From NCBI GenBank assembly GCA_900763885.1, contig CAAFLY010000061.1, positions 1 through 64,000 of the forward strand: a DNA stretch of 64,000 nt, read 5' to 3'. The notes under the pieces were generated by a model. The model had not been told where the DNA came from and did not search any database. It worked only from the letters and a program-made list of their open reading frames with translations. A program made the position numbers and the translations under genes. This stretch comes from Clostridia bacterium. GTDB taxonomy: Bacteria > Bacillota > Clostridia > Oscillospirales > CAG-272. This document shows positions 41,993-51,129 of this stretch, piece after piece; the first letter of the stretch is position 1, and each line of letters opens with the position of its first letter.

Positions 41993-44900
41993 ATGCAGTA
42001 CGACCGTTATGTAAACCGCACATATCAGAAATTCGACCGGATGATAGGCGCCTATGCCGGTCACATTTTCAAAAAGCTCACGAAGCTCGACGAGCTGTCC
42101 GCCTATCCGACGATGGATCATCTGCGTCTGCCGCCGGATCCCGCTCTGCTGCAGCCGATCACAGCCGGAGCTGTATGGGGCGAAAGATGGGGCAATCTCT
42201 GGCTCCACGCGGACGTTGCCGTGCCTGAGGAATGCGCCGGAGAGACCTTCTGCGTGATCCCTGATGCCAACGCTGTAGAGATCCTCTGCTTCAAAAACGG
42301 AGTTCCCGCCGGAATCATCAACTCGAAAAACAACTTTTTAGGCGGTCAGCACTCCGCGATGTTCGTCGCGCGGAACGCTGTGGCGGGTGAACGCTTCGCG
42401 CTCGATTTTGAATGCTACGCCGGTCACGAGGGAGAGATTTTCACGCACCGCTTTGACGGACTGTGGCTCTGCGTCCTCGACCGCGCGATCTGCGATCTCG
42501 TGTTCGATCTATCCACGGTCCTCCAGATGGCGCGTCTGCCTGCCGAGGATTTCCTCGCGAAAACCGCCAACGAATGCCTCATGAACGCCTTCCCGTATCT
42601 CGTGGAGGAAATCGACTACGCGGATATGGCGGATGTGTACGCGTCCGTGGCGCCGATCCGTGCCGCTCTGGCTCCCGCGCTGGAAAAATCGGACTTTACC
42701 GATCCGACGCGCGGCTTTGTCGGTGTGATCGGCCATTCCCACATGGACACCGCGTGGCTCTGGCCGGTGGCGGAAACGGTGCGGAAATGCGCGCGCACCT
42801 ATTCCGAGGTGCTCACGCTGATGGACATCTACCCGGAATACACCTTTATCCAGTCCTCCGCGCTCCATCTCGATTGGATGCGCAGGGAATATCCCGCGAT
42901 TTTCGCAGGCATTCAGAAGCGCGTGGCGGAGGGCAGATATGAGCCGAACGGCGGCGTGTGGGTCGAATGCGACTGCAACATCACCGGCGGCGAATCGATG
43001 GTGCGTCAGTTCCTCTACGGACAGCGCTTCACCCGGAAGTATTTCGGCTACACCTCCGACACGTTCTGGCTTCCGGATACCTTCGGCTACAACGCGGCGA
43101 TCCCCCAGATCATGCAGGGCTGCGGCGTGAAATATTTCTATACGACCAAAATGGGCTGGAGCGATCTCAATCCGTTCCCGGCGGACACCTTTGTCTGGCG
43201 CGGCATGGACGGCAGCGAGGTCATCACGCACCTAAACATCATGCACTGCCTGCCCGACGTCCAGAACGTCAAGCGCGCGATCGATGAGATCCGTGACAAG
43301 CGTTCGTCCTCCGATAAGCTCCTGGCATACGGATTCGGCGACGGCGGCGGCGGTCCTACCTACGCGATGCTTGAATATCTGCGCCGCGAACGGGATGTGG
43401 CGGGACTGCCGGAGATCCAGCCGGTGACGGTCAGCGGATTCATGCACCGACTGGAGAAATCCCGCGATACACTGCCGCTGCACGATGGCGAGCTGTATCT
43501 CGAATTCCACCGCGGTACGCTCACCTCCATGCACGACATCAAGCGGAACAACCGCCGCGCCGAGGAAGCGATGCACGATCTCGAATGGGCGAACGTTCTC
43601 TCCGGCAAGGCGCGCTGTGAGGAGACCGATGGACTGTACGAGGTGCTGCTCAAAAACCAGTTCCACGACATTCTGCCCGGCACCTCCATCGAATGCGTGA
43701 ATGTGCTGGCGCGGAAGGAGGTCGGCGAGATCATCACCCGCGCGAAAGCGATTGCCGGGGCATATCTCGATACGCTGACGGAAGGGACGGACGACACGGT
43801 CACTGCGGCGAACAGTCTCTCCTTTGACCGGAATGAAGTCGTCACGCTCGCCGGAAAAACCGGGGTCGTCGGGCACAATACGCAGTCCTACACCGCCATC
43901 GACGGCACGGCAAAGACCGATGTGGAGGCGGCGATCCCGGCGTTCGGCAGCACCGTGCTCCGTCTCACCGACGCGGAGTGCACCGCTTTGTCTCCGTTTG
44001 CCGCGGACGATCATACGCTGGAAACCCCGTATTATTCCGTGATCTTTGACGCGGACGGCTACATCTCCTCCCTCATCGACAAACGCGTGGGCAGACAGAT
44101 CCGCAATCTCCACGGCGCGCCTCTCGGTACGCTGTGGCTGGGCGAGGATGTGCCGACCACCTACGACAACTGGGAGATCGAGGACGATATTTTCCGCCGT
44201 CTGAAGCCTGTGACCGGGAAAATGACCCGCCGGGAAACTGTATCCGAGGGTGCTGTGGAATACCGGATCCGCACGACGTACAATCTCGGCAAAAAGTCCG
44301 CCATCGTGATCGACACCGTGTTCTATGCCCATAACCCGCGCATCGATTTCGTCTCACGAGTGGATTGGGACGAACGGCACACGCTTTTGAAGGTCGGCTT
44401 TGACGTGGATGTGCGCGCGTTCACGGTCAAAAACGAGATCCAGTTCGGCTACATGGAACGGCCGACGACGCGCAACACCTCCCTGGAAGCGGCGAAATTC
44501 GAGGTCTGCAACCATCGCTATTCCGACCTGTCCGAGAGTCGGTACGGTGTGGCGGTCCTAAACGACTGCAAGTACGGCATTTCTGTAGAGGGCGGCGATA
44601 TGCGTCTGACCCTCCACAAGGGCGGCTGTCATCCCGATCCGACAAACGACCGCGGCGTACACGATATGACCTGGTCGCTCCTGCCGCATACCGGCGCGTT
44701 CTCCGCGGAAAATGTGGTGCGCGAGGCACACGCGATGAATCATCCGCCGATTCTGCACGCGGGAAAAGCCGAGGTTGCGCCGATCTGCCGTGTGGACGAA
44801 TCAAACATCCTCTGCGACACGGTAAAGATGGCGGAGGACGTGGAAAACGCGTTTGTGCTCCGGCTCTACGAATGCGAACGGAACCGCACAACGGCACATA

Positions 44901-45043
44901 TCACGATCCCGACCGCATGCCGCGTGTGGCGCACGAATATGCTGGAAGAGAAGATTGAAGAGCTGCCCATGACGGCGGACCACACCGTGGAGGTGTCGTT
45001 CCATCCGTTCGCCATCGAAACGCTCCTTTGCGAGAGAAAATGA
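41993..45043 (+). CDS. Alpha-mannosidase, GH38
   Basis: A retaining alpha-mannosidase of glycoside hydrolase family 38 (1016 residues, normal length). The N-terminal region (1-235) is a lectin-like domain. The catalytic (beta/alpha) barrel starts with GHSHMDTAWLWPVAET near 247, giving the zinc-binding His and Asp. The nucleophile Asp is in FWLPDTFGYNAA near 360. GGGGPTYAMLEYLRRER and NQFHDILPGTSIE are typical, the latter carrying a zinc-binding His. C-terminal beta-sandwich domains follow. No signal peptide is present, so it is intracellular and trims imported manno-oligosaccharides. ATG 41993 follows AAGGAGAG. Confidence 0.92.
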   Translation: MQYDRYVNRTYQKFDRMIGAYAGHIFKKLTKLDELSAYPTMDHLRLPPDPALLQPITAGAVWGERWGNLWLHADVAVPEECAGETFCVIPDANAVEILCFKNGVPAGIINSKNNFLGGQHSAMFVARNAVAGERFALDFECYAGHEGEIFTHRFDGLWLCVLDRAICDLVFDLSTVLQMARLPAEDFLAKTANECLMNAFPYLVEEIDYADMADVYASVAPIRAALAPALEKSDFTDPTRGFVGVIGHSHMDTAWLWPVAETVRKCARTYSEVLTLMDIYPEYTFIQSSALHLDWMRREYPAIFAGIQKRVAEGRYEPNGGVWVECDCNITGGESMVRQFLYGQRFTRKYFGYTSDTFWLPDTFGYNAAIPQIMQGCGVKYFYTTKMGWSDLNPFPADTFVWRGMDGSEVITHLNIMHCLPDVQNVKRAIDEIRDKRSSSDKLLAYGFGDGGGGPTYAMLEYLRRERDVAGLPEIQPVTVSGFMHRLEKSRDTLPLHDGELYLEFHRGTLTSMHDIKRNNRRAEEAMHDLEWANVLSGKARCEETDGLYEVLLKNQFHDILPGTSIECVNVLARKEVGEIITRAKAIAGAYLDTLTEGTDDTVTAANSLSFDRNEVVTLAGKTGVVGHNTQSYTAIDGTAKTDVEAAIPAFGSTVLRLTDAECTALSPFAADDHTLETPYYSVIFDADGYISSLIDKRVGRQIRNLHGAPLGTLWLGEDVPTTYDNWEIEDDIFRRLKPVTGKMTRRETVSEGAVEYRIRTTYNLGKKSAIVIDTVFYAHNPRIDFVSRVDWDERHTLLKVGFDVDVRAFTVKNEIQFGYMERPTTRNTSLEAAKFEVCNHRYSDLSESRYGVAVLNDCKYGISVEGGDMRLTLHKGGCHPDPTNDRGVHDMTWSLLPHTGAFSAENVVREAHAMNHPPILHAGKAEVAPICRVDESNILCDTVKMAEDVENAFVLRLYECERNRTTAHITIPTACRVWRTNMLEEKIEELPMTADHTVEVSFHPFAIETLLCERK

Positions 45044-45052
45044 GGTATAGCT

Positions 45053-46774
45053 ATGGCAAAATTCTTGGAGAAAACCGCGGACGGCACGTATATCGTCTCT
45101 GCGCCGTCCTATCGTGTGGCGGTACATGGGCATACCTTTGACGTGTATGTCGCTGAGAACCGCTTCTGCACCCTCGACGTCCGCACCGCCGTCCCCCAAA
45201 CCTCTGAGGCGCTGGAGGAGATCCCCGATCGGGAAACGCGGCTCCCCACGCTTGCCGATGTCGCGGAAAAGGCGGGTGAGGTGATGTTCACATGGGTTGG
45301 CGAGAGCAGCCTTTGGAAGAAGAAAACCTATGTCCTGCGCTGCGGTTTCCTGCGCTTCAACTACACCGTGACCGTTGCGGGCCATGGCAATGTGGATGGC
45401 GTCCGGTATTTCGCGGGAGAGGGGAACGGCAGCCTGTATGAATTCTCCGAGGGCTTCACACCGTGCGTATCGTGGTACAACGAGGAGGATTACCGTTTTC
45501 GTGCGAGCATGAACTGCCACCGCTGGTCCGTTTTGATGGTCCCGCCGATGTTTTCCTATTCTTTCGGAATGCGTGGGGTCGGCGATCGTCTGTCCCTCGG
45601 ATTGGTGGCGGAGAGAGGGGAGCACAATTTCCATGCGTTTGACTATACGGTCGTCCGGCACAACTGGGGCAGCGGCTTCTATCTGGCGACGGATCAGAGC
45701 GGCCATACCCACGTGGACGGCACATGGACCGCGCCGGCGATCATCGGCTATGGGGCGGCGAATGAGGACGACGCGCTGCGCAAATACACGGACTACTACT
45801 TCACCTCCGGCATCGCCAAGCCGCACGACAATCGCTCCTTCCCGCGCTTCTGGTACGGTCCGATGCTCTGCGGATGGCTTGAACAGGCAATGCGCGTAGG
45901 CGATCCGGCGTTTGCGAATCTGACGATCACGGAGCTGGCACGGGAAGAGCTGTACGAAGCCCTGGTCGGCAAGCTCGGAAAGTATGATATGCACCCGACC
46001 GCGCTCATCATCGACGACAAGTGGCAGTCCCACTACGCGACAGATGAGGCGGATCCCGCAAAATGGAAGAATCTGCGCGCCTTTGTGGACAGACGCCACG
46101 CCGAGGGGATCCACACGATGCTCTGGTTCAAGCTGTGGGATCCGGACGGCTGGGATCCGGCGCTGTGCGTCACGACAGACAGCGGGGAAGTGCGCATCGA
46201 TCCGTCCACGCCGGAATTTCTCGCGAATCTCGATCGTGCGCTCTACAGGATCCTATCCGCGGACGAGGGCTGCTACGACTGCGACGGCTTCAAGCTCGAT
46301 TTTGCCTTCTTCAATCCGATCGGCAGACGCGTCAAGACCCATTCCGGCAGGTACGGCGTGGAGCTTTTATACGATATGATGGCGTACATCTACAAAAAGG
46401 CGAAGGAGATCAAGCCCGATGCGCTTGTGAACTGCAGTCCGTGCCACCCGTATTTCGCGCACATCTGCGATCAGGCGAGACTGCACGATTACGATCCGAA
46501 GAACCGCGACAATAGAGAGGATCTCGAAACGCGCGGCAGAATGTTCTCGCTGGCGATGCCTGGAGTACTGCTCGATACCGACAATTCCGGCTTCAATACG
46601 CGCCGCGATACCATGCGCTGGCAGATGGATCAGGCGATGATCGGCGTGCCGGATCTCTACGCGCTCATGGGTAACGAAAGCTGTCCCCTCACCGACGAGG
46701 ACTTCCTCGCCATCTCCGCGATGTGGAAGGAATACGCGAGAAAGATCGATCTCCTACACGGCATGGCGCAGTAA
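45053..46774 (+). CDS. Clan GH-D glycosidase, alpha-galactosidase-like (GH36 type)
   Basis: A 573-residue glycoside hydrolase with an N-terminal beta-sandwich (1-260) and a TIM barrel. IIDDKWQSHYATDE near 317 marks an early strand, and CDGFKLDFAFFNP near 410 is the position of the catalytic nucleophile Asp in GH27/GH36/GH31-like enzymes. CSPCHPYFAHICDQ and MPGVLLDTDNSG follow as later strand motifs. No signal peptide. It starts 10 bases after the GH38 stop (ATG 45053), so the two glycosidases form one operon. Assignment to GH36 rather than a related family is a judgement from motif layout. Confidence 0.75.
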   Translation: MAKFLEKTADGTYIVSAPSYRVAVHGHTFDVYVAENRFCTLDVRTAVPQTSEALEEIPDRETRLPTLADVAEKAGEVMFTWVGESSLWKKKTYVLRCGFLRFNYTVTVAGHGNVDGVRYFAGEGNGSLYEFSEGFTPCVSWYNEEDYRFRASMNCHRWSVLMVPPMFSYSFGMRGVGDRLSLGLVAERGEHNFHAFDYTVVRHNWGSGFYLATDQSGHTHVDGTWTAPAIIGYGAANEDDALRKYTDYYFTSGIAKPHDNRSFPRFWYGPMLCGWLEQAMRVGDPAFANLTITELAREELYEALVGKLGKYDMHPTALIIDDKWQSHYATDEADPAKWKNLRAFVDRRHAEGIHTMLWFKLWDPDGWDPALCVTTDSGEVRIDPSTPEFLANLDRALYRILSADEGCYDCDGFKLDFAFFNPIGRRVKTHSGRYGVELLYDMMAYIYKKAKEIKPDALVNCSPCHPYFAHICDQARLHDYDPKNRDNREDLETRGRMFSLAMPGVLLDTDNSGFNTRRDTMRWQMDQAMIGVPDLYALMGNESCPLTDEDFLAISAMWKEYARKIDLLHGMAQ

Positions 46775-46782
46775 AAACTACA

Positions 46783-46828
46783 GAAAAACCGGAGAAGTCC
46801 CCAAAAAGGATTTCTCCGGTATTTTTCT
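46783..46828. terminator. Bidirectional terminator between the glycosidase operon and the serpin gene
   Basis: AAAAACCGGAGAAGTCC pairs with GGATTTCTCCGGTATTTTT (small internal mismatch). It has T-rich flanks on both strands between convergent genes. Confidence 0.85.
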
Positions 46829-46837
46829 ACGGTTTGT

Positions 46838-48139
46838 TCAGTCGATATTCGCAAGCACGCCTAAAAAGAGCGGCAGTCCCTCCGGCGTGAGGATCGCGTA
46901 GACAAACGGGCGGTCGAATACGATCTCCTTCGGCTCCTCCGGCATAAGGCTTGTGCATTCCATCACCGCGACCGTTACGGCGGCGGCTTCCGTTCCGCCC
47001 TCATCGGTGCGGATCTTTGCCTTCTGGAACATATCGGACACATACGCGCTGTTCCCGGTGCCGTCCTCGCCGATCCCGGTCAGCTCGGCTTCCGGGGAGA
47101 AGAGCGCGGACAGTCCCATATCGGACAGCACATCAAGGAGCGGGATGTCCGCGTCATACTCGAATTTCGGCAGGGATACGATCACCTTTTCCTGATTTTC
47201 GTTTGCCGTATCCCGTGCGGCGAGCAGTGTGTCGGCGGAGAGCGATCCGGCAAAATCGTACACGTCGCCATCCGGCAAAACCGCGACAAAGGTATAGCCG
47301 TTTTCGTAATTCTTGGTAAATCCAACGCCGCCGTCCACGGTGAAATAGCTGTATTCCTTGGAATGCATAAAGGACGCGGTCGTGTCTCCGGAAAAACCGT
47401 GGAACGTGTCGGACGTGACCGACCATTCGTCATACGGAATCACCCATTTGCCGTTGAAGTATACCGTATTGGCAAGGACCGCGGCGGCGTCAGGGGTCAG
47501 TTCCTTTAAGGTTTCCGGAATCATGCCGTGGGTCGCGTCCGAGATCCATTTGTTGATCTCACCGACCGATTTCGCGTCCGCGAAGGAAAGCGGCGTGGAC
47601 TGCGCGTCAAAGTACCGTTTCACCATGGCGGCGTATTCGTCGTGCAGCGTGAATCCGACATTGCTGTTGAGCCAGATCCCGTTCGCGATCTCTGTGACCC
47701 TGGTGGCGGCAAGAGCTTCTTTCGCGGAGTAGAGACTGTCGTCAAGGGTGAGAAGGTCGTCGTATCCAAGCACATCGGACAGCGCGGCGGCTGTATCCCC
47801 GGCAGCACCGTTCGCGAGTACGGCCAAGAGATTGTAGACGGAATACGGGGACAGCACGAGATTTTTTCCGTTCACAAGGGATTTGTGGAAGAGCTTCGTG
47901 GAAAAATCGTTCACACCCTGCAAAAACGCGGCGTCCAGGGCGACGGTCTGCGGATCTCTTCCTGCGGCAGGGAGGCTCTGCGTGTCGGGCTTAGCGTCTG
48001 CGGCAGGCTTGTCCGTATCCTTTGCTTCCGCGGCGGGATTGTCTGTGTCCGGCGTGTCCGATGGCACCGACGCGCAGCCGGCCAGGGTGAAAGAGACGAG
48101 CATCGCGGCAAGGATCCGGCGGAATAGCGTTTTTTTCAT
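46838..48139 (-). CDS. Serpin (serine protease inhibitor) lipoprotein
   Basis: A bacterial serpin attached to the cell surface. The signal ends in lipobox LAGC. An Ala/Asp/Lys linker (about 25-65) precedes a serpin core of 370 residues that starts GVNDFSTKLFHKSL, and NLVLSPYSVYNLLAVLANGA is the conserved helix-B region. The hinge GGTEAAAVTVAV near 380-391 has the small residues needed for loop insertion, so it should be inhibitory. By alignment with alpha1-antitrypsin, P1 is Thr and P1' Ser in ECTSLMP. The C-terminal FDRPFVYAI is also conserved. ATG 48139-48137 follows AGAGGTG. Confidence 0.9.
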   Translation of the reverse strand: MKKTLFRRILAAMLVSFTLAGCASVPSDTPDTDNPAAEAKDTDKPAADAKPDTQSLPAAGRDPQTVALDAAFLQGVNDFSTKLFHKSLVNGKNLVLSPYSVYNLLAVLANGAAGDTAAALSDVLGYDDLLTLDDSLYSAKEALAATRVTEIANGIWLNSNVGFTLHDEYAAMVKRYFDAQSTPLSFADAKSVGEINKWISDATHGMIPETLKELTPDAAAVLANTVYFNGKWVIPYDEWSVTSDTFHGFSGDTTASFMHSKEYSYFTVDGGVGFTKNYENGYTFVAVLPDGDVYDFAGSLSADTLLAARDTANENQEKVIVSLPKFEYDADIPLLDVLSDMGLSALFSPEAELTGIGEDGTGNSAYVSDMFQKAKIRTDEGGTEAAAVTVAVMECTSLMPEEPKEIVFDRPFVYAILTPEGLPLFLGVLANID

Positions 48140-48254
48140 ATGATTTTGCACCTCTTTGGTTGTGGAATCGTTCTGTCTCTTTAGACGGTGCGCGCAAAAA
48201 AAAGTTCCATTCCCGCCGGAGCTTTGAGATTTTCTTAAATTCCCGCCATCGCTC

Positions 48255-48283
48255 TTGTAATTCCGCGCTGGATATGGTATACT
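48255..48283 (+). promoter_or_regulatory. Promoter of rimM-trmD
   Basis: TTGTAA (48255-48260), a 17-bp spacer ending in TGG and TATACT (48278-48283), about 50 bases before the rimM start. Confidence 0.7.
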
Positions 48284-48332
48284 CATACCATAATAGATAA
48301 GATAGAATCGGATAAGGATCAGTTTTTGTTTT

Positions 48333-48860
48333 ATGGCAATGGAAAAGTATCTCGAATGCGCGAAAATCGTCGGGACACACGGCGTGCGCGGCATGGTGCG
48401 GGCGGAATGCTACTGCAATACTCCGGCGGCTCTGGCGAAGCTGAAGCGTGTATATATAAAGGAGAGATCCGGTGAATACCGGGAAACAAAGGTGCTGCGC
48501 GGCGCGGTGCAGAAGACGATGGTCCTCTTTGCACTCGATGGTGTGGACACTCTGGAAGCGGCGATCCCCCTGAAGGGAACGATCCTGTACGCCGACCGCG
48601 CGGATTTTCGTCTCCGTCCGGGAGAGGTGTTCATCGCGGACCTTATCGGGCTGCCCGTGATCGACAACGACAGCGGCGAGAGCTACGGTACGCTCTCCGA
48701 CATCACCACCGCCGGCGTACAGGAGCTGTATGTGGTGGAAACGGAGGGCGGTGCGCGCTTTATGATCCCCGGCGTACCTGCGTTTATCAAGCGGCGCGTC
48801 ACAGAGGGCGAGGATGCCGGGATCTACGTCACACTGATTGAGGGGATGCGCGAGGTATGA
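48333..48860 (+). CDS. rimM: Ribosome maturation factor RimM
   Basis: RimM assists late 30S subunit assembly at the head domain with ribosomal protein S19. It has 175 residues: an N-terminal RimM domain (LECAKIVGTHGVRGMVRAEC) and a C-terminal PRC-barrel (IADLIGLPVIDNDSGESYGT, then MIPGVPAFIKRR). The start could be ATG 48333 or 48339; the ribosome binding site (AAGGAT) is 13-19 bases away and weak. Its stop overlaps the trmD start (ATGA). The usual neighbours rpsP, the KH protein and rplS are absent. Confidence 0.9.
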   Translation: MAMEKYLECAKIVGTHGVRGMVRAECYCNTPAALAKLKRVYIKERSGEYRETKVLRGAVQKTMVLFALDGVDTLEAAIPLKGTILYADRADFRLRPGEVFIADLIGLPVIDNDSGESYGTLSDITTAGVQELYVVETEGGARFMIPGVPAFIKRRVTEGEDAGIYVTLIEGMREV

Positions 48861-49636
48861 GGATCGACATCATGACCCTGTTCCCGGAATTTGTGGATAC
48901 GGTGCTTGCGGAGAGCATTATCGGCAGGGCACGCAAAAAGGGCATTCTCGATATCCGCACGTGGCAGATCCGCGATTATTCCAGAGACAAGCATCGGCGC
49001 GTGGACGATACACCGTATGGCGGCGGCAAGGGAATGCTCATGGCTGCCCCGCCGATCTACCGCTGCTACGAGGCGGTCATGGCGGACACAAACCGCGCGC
49101 CGGACGAGAGGGAGGTACCGGATCCTGCGCTTGATCTTTTGCCGGATACGACGCTCGACGATCGCGCATCTCCCGTAAAGGATCCCGGCACATACGTTGT
49201 CTATATGTCCCCGCGCGGTCGGGTGCTGGACGAAACCATGGCGCGTCGGCTTGCGGGATACGACAGGCTCATCGTCCTGTGCGGCCATTATGAGGGCGTG
49301 GATGAGCGGATCATTGAGGAGATCGTGGATGAAGAGATCTCCATCGGCGATTACGTGCTGACCGGGGGAGAGCTGCCCGCGTGCATCCTGTGCGATGTGG
49401 TGGGACGGCTCGTGGACGGTGTGCTGGCGGCTCCCGAATGCTATGAGGAGGAGAGCTTCTCCGGCGACGAGGGACTGCTCGAATATCCCCAGTACACGCG
49501 CCCGGTCCGCTTCCGCGGCAGAGAGGTGCCGGAAGTCCTCACCTCCGGTCATCACGCGAACATTATGGCGTGGCGGCATGAGCGGTCGATGGAGCTGACC
49601 CAAAAACGGCGGCCGGATCTCTTGGAGAAGAAATAG
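48857..49636 (+). CDS. trmD: tRNA (guanine-N1)-methyltransferase TrmD
   Basis: Methylates G37 of tRNAs with S-adenosylmethionine, preventing frameshifting. The trefoil-knot family motifs are MRIDIMTLFPEFVDT, VDDTPYGGGKGML, VYMSPRGRVLDE, LCGHYEGVDERI and EEISIGDYVLTGGELPA. GLLEYPQYTRPVRFRG near the C-terminus is also typical. It has 259 residues and starts four bases inside the rimM stop. It is convergent with the amidase gene, with only three bases between the stops. Confidence 0.95.
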   Translation: MRIDIMTLFPEFVDTVLAESIIGRARKKGILDIRTWQIRDYSRDKHRRVDDTPYGGGKGMLMAAPPIYRCYEAVMADTNRAPDEREVPDPALDLLPDTTLDDRASPVKDPGTYVVYMSPRGRVLDETMARRLAGYDRLIVLCGHYEGVDERIIEEIVDEEISIGDYVLTGGELPACILCDVVGRLVDGVLAAPECYEEESFSGDEGLLEYPQYTRPVRFRGREVPEVLTSGHHANIMAWRHERSMELTQKRRPDLLEKK

Positions 49637-49639
49637 CCG

Positions 49640-50203
49640 TCACGCCCATCCGAGATAGTCGAAAATGCCGTTTGCGATCCCGTTTGCGATCCGATACGGC
49701 TCCGTTGCCATGAGATACGCTTCCCCGGCGTTCGTGATAAAGCCGATCTCCAGGAGAACCGCGGGCATCCGGGTCTTGCGCAGAACATAGAGCGTCGGAC
49801 GGGCGAATACCCCGCGATCCGCGAATCCCACAGCGGCAGTCATCCGGGCAAGAATATTCCCGGCAAGAACCGCCGCACTGCTGCCCAATCGGTAGACGTA
49901 GGCCTCCGAACCGTTTGCCGACGGACTGACGGACGCGTTGGTGTGCAGGCTGATGAAATAATCCGCGCCCCAGCTGTTTGCGTCGTTGACACGGGCGGCA
50001 AGAGAGGTGGCGGTGGATGTGCCGAGCTGCGTGGTCGGGGTCGGACGGGACAGGCGCGTCTCTATGCCGGCGGAGGTCAGGATCTCGGACAGTGCCACGC
50101 CGACCGCAAAGACAATATCCTGCTCCTGGTACCCGTTTCCCTCGGCTCCGGCGTTCGGATTGACGGGATTGTGTCCCTGATCGATGTAAATTCTGATAGC
50201 CAT
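49640..50203 (-). CDS. N-acetylmuramoyl-L-alanine amidase (Amidase_3, zinc-dependent)
   Basis: A cell-wall amidase cleaving the lactyl-amide bond between MurNAc and L-Ala. The zinc-binding and catalytic blocks are IYIDQGHNPVNPN (His), GNGYQEQDI (Glu), DYFISLHTNAS (His) and VLLEIGFITNAGE (catalytic Glu). At 187 residues it is just the catalytic domain, resembling CwlD-like enzymes, with no signal peptide or repeat. Export would need an unrecognised route, or it may act in spore or mother-cell processes. ATG 50203-50201 follows CGGAGG. Confidence 0.88.
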   Translation of the reverse strand: MAIRIYIDQGHNPVNPNAGAEGNGYQEQDIVFAVGVALSEILTSAGIETRLSRPTPTTQLGTSTATSLAARVNDANSWGADYFISLHTNASVSPSANGSEAYVYRLGSSAAVLAGNILARMTAAVGFADRGVFARPTLYVLRKTRMPAVLLEIGFITNAGEAYLMATEPYRIANGIANGIFDYLGWA

Positions 50204-50270
50204 ATGCGCCTCCGTAGATTGTGTCTTCCCTGACAGGATATGCACGACACGCGCGGGCGGTATCCATCCT

Positions 50271-50996
50271 ATGAAAGAACTGCAGAAAATTTTAGGCTCC
50301 GTGCGCCGCGCCGTTTCCCATTACGATATGCTGCGGGACGGCGATTCCGTGGCGATCGGGTTATCCGGCGGCAAGGATTCGCTGGCGCTGCTCGTATCGC
50401 TCGCGGCATTGCGGCGGTTTTACGAGAAACCATACACCCTCTCCGCCGTGACGGTGCTTCCCGGATTTCCCGGACAGACCGCGACGGCGCTTTCCGCGGT
50501 GCGTTCCCTCTGCGACAGCTGGGAGGTTCCGCTATATGTCGTGGAAACGGAGATCGCCCGGATCGTGTTCGATGCGCGGAGGGAGAAGAATCCCTGCTCC
50601 CTCTGTGCCAACCTGCGGCGGGGCGCGCTCTGCCGGAAATGCGTGGAGATCGGCGCGAATACCCTGGCACTCGGCCATCACCGGGACGACGTGGTGGAGA
50701 CGTTCATGATGAATCTTCTCGAAACCGGGCGGCTCGGCTGTTTTATGCCGGTCACGGTTTATCCCGACAGCGGAATGCGTGTGATCCGGCCGCTTGTCTA
50801 CACGGAGGAATGCGATATTCGCTCCCTTGTGCGCGCCATGGATTTGCCGGTATACCAAAATCCCTGTCCCGTCGATGGGGAAACAAACCGCGCGAAAATT
50901 GAGGATTATCTCCGCTCCTACGGCGGCAAACGGGAACTGTACCAGAAGATCCTCGCCGCCCTGGAGAATAGCGGGATCGATGGATGGCATGACTGA
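50271..50996 (+). CDS. PP-loop tRNA 2-thiocytidine synthetase-like ATPase (TtcA family)
   Basis: A cytoplasmic PP-loop ATPase that adenylates a tRNA base for sulfur insertion. It has the PP-loop AIGLSGGKDSLALLV (SGGKDS at 32-37), the CSLCANLRRG CxxC typical of TtcA proteins, and GHHRDDVVETFMMNLLETG. Length (241) and the CxxC position fit TtcA-like enzymes, which use a 4Fe-4S cluster for C32 thiolation. ATG 50271 is divergent from the amidase gene. Related TilS-type enzymes lack the CxxC. Confidence 0.82.
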   Translation: MKELQKILGSVRRAVSHYDMLRDGDSVAIGLSGGKDSLALLVSLAALRRFYEKPYTLSAVTVLPGFPGQTATALSAVRSLCDSWEVPLYVVETEIARIVFDARREKNPCSLCANLRRGALCRKCVEIGANTLALGHHRDDVVETFMMNLLETGRLGCFMPVTVYPDSGMRVIRPLVYTEECDIRSLVRAMDLPVYQNPCPVDGETNRAKIEDYLRSYGGKRELYQKILAALENSGIDGWHD

Positions 50997-51129
50997 CGTG
51001 ATGCGGCATGGGAATGTTTGCCTGTGTTTCAAAAAATAACAGCGACAAAAATACGCGGGAAAACGGGAACATTTTCGTTTTTCGCGCGTCTTAGTAATGA
51101 GTAGAAAACCGCACCTTGGAGAGAGTAAC

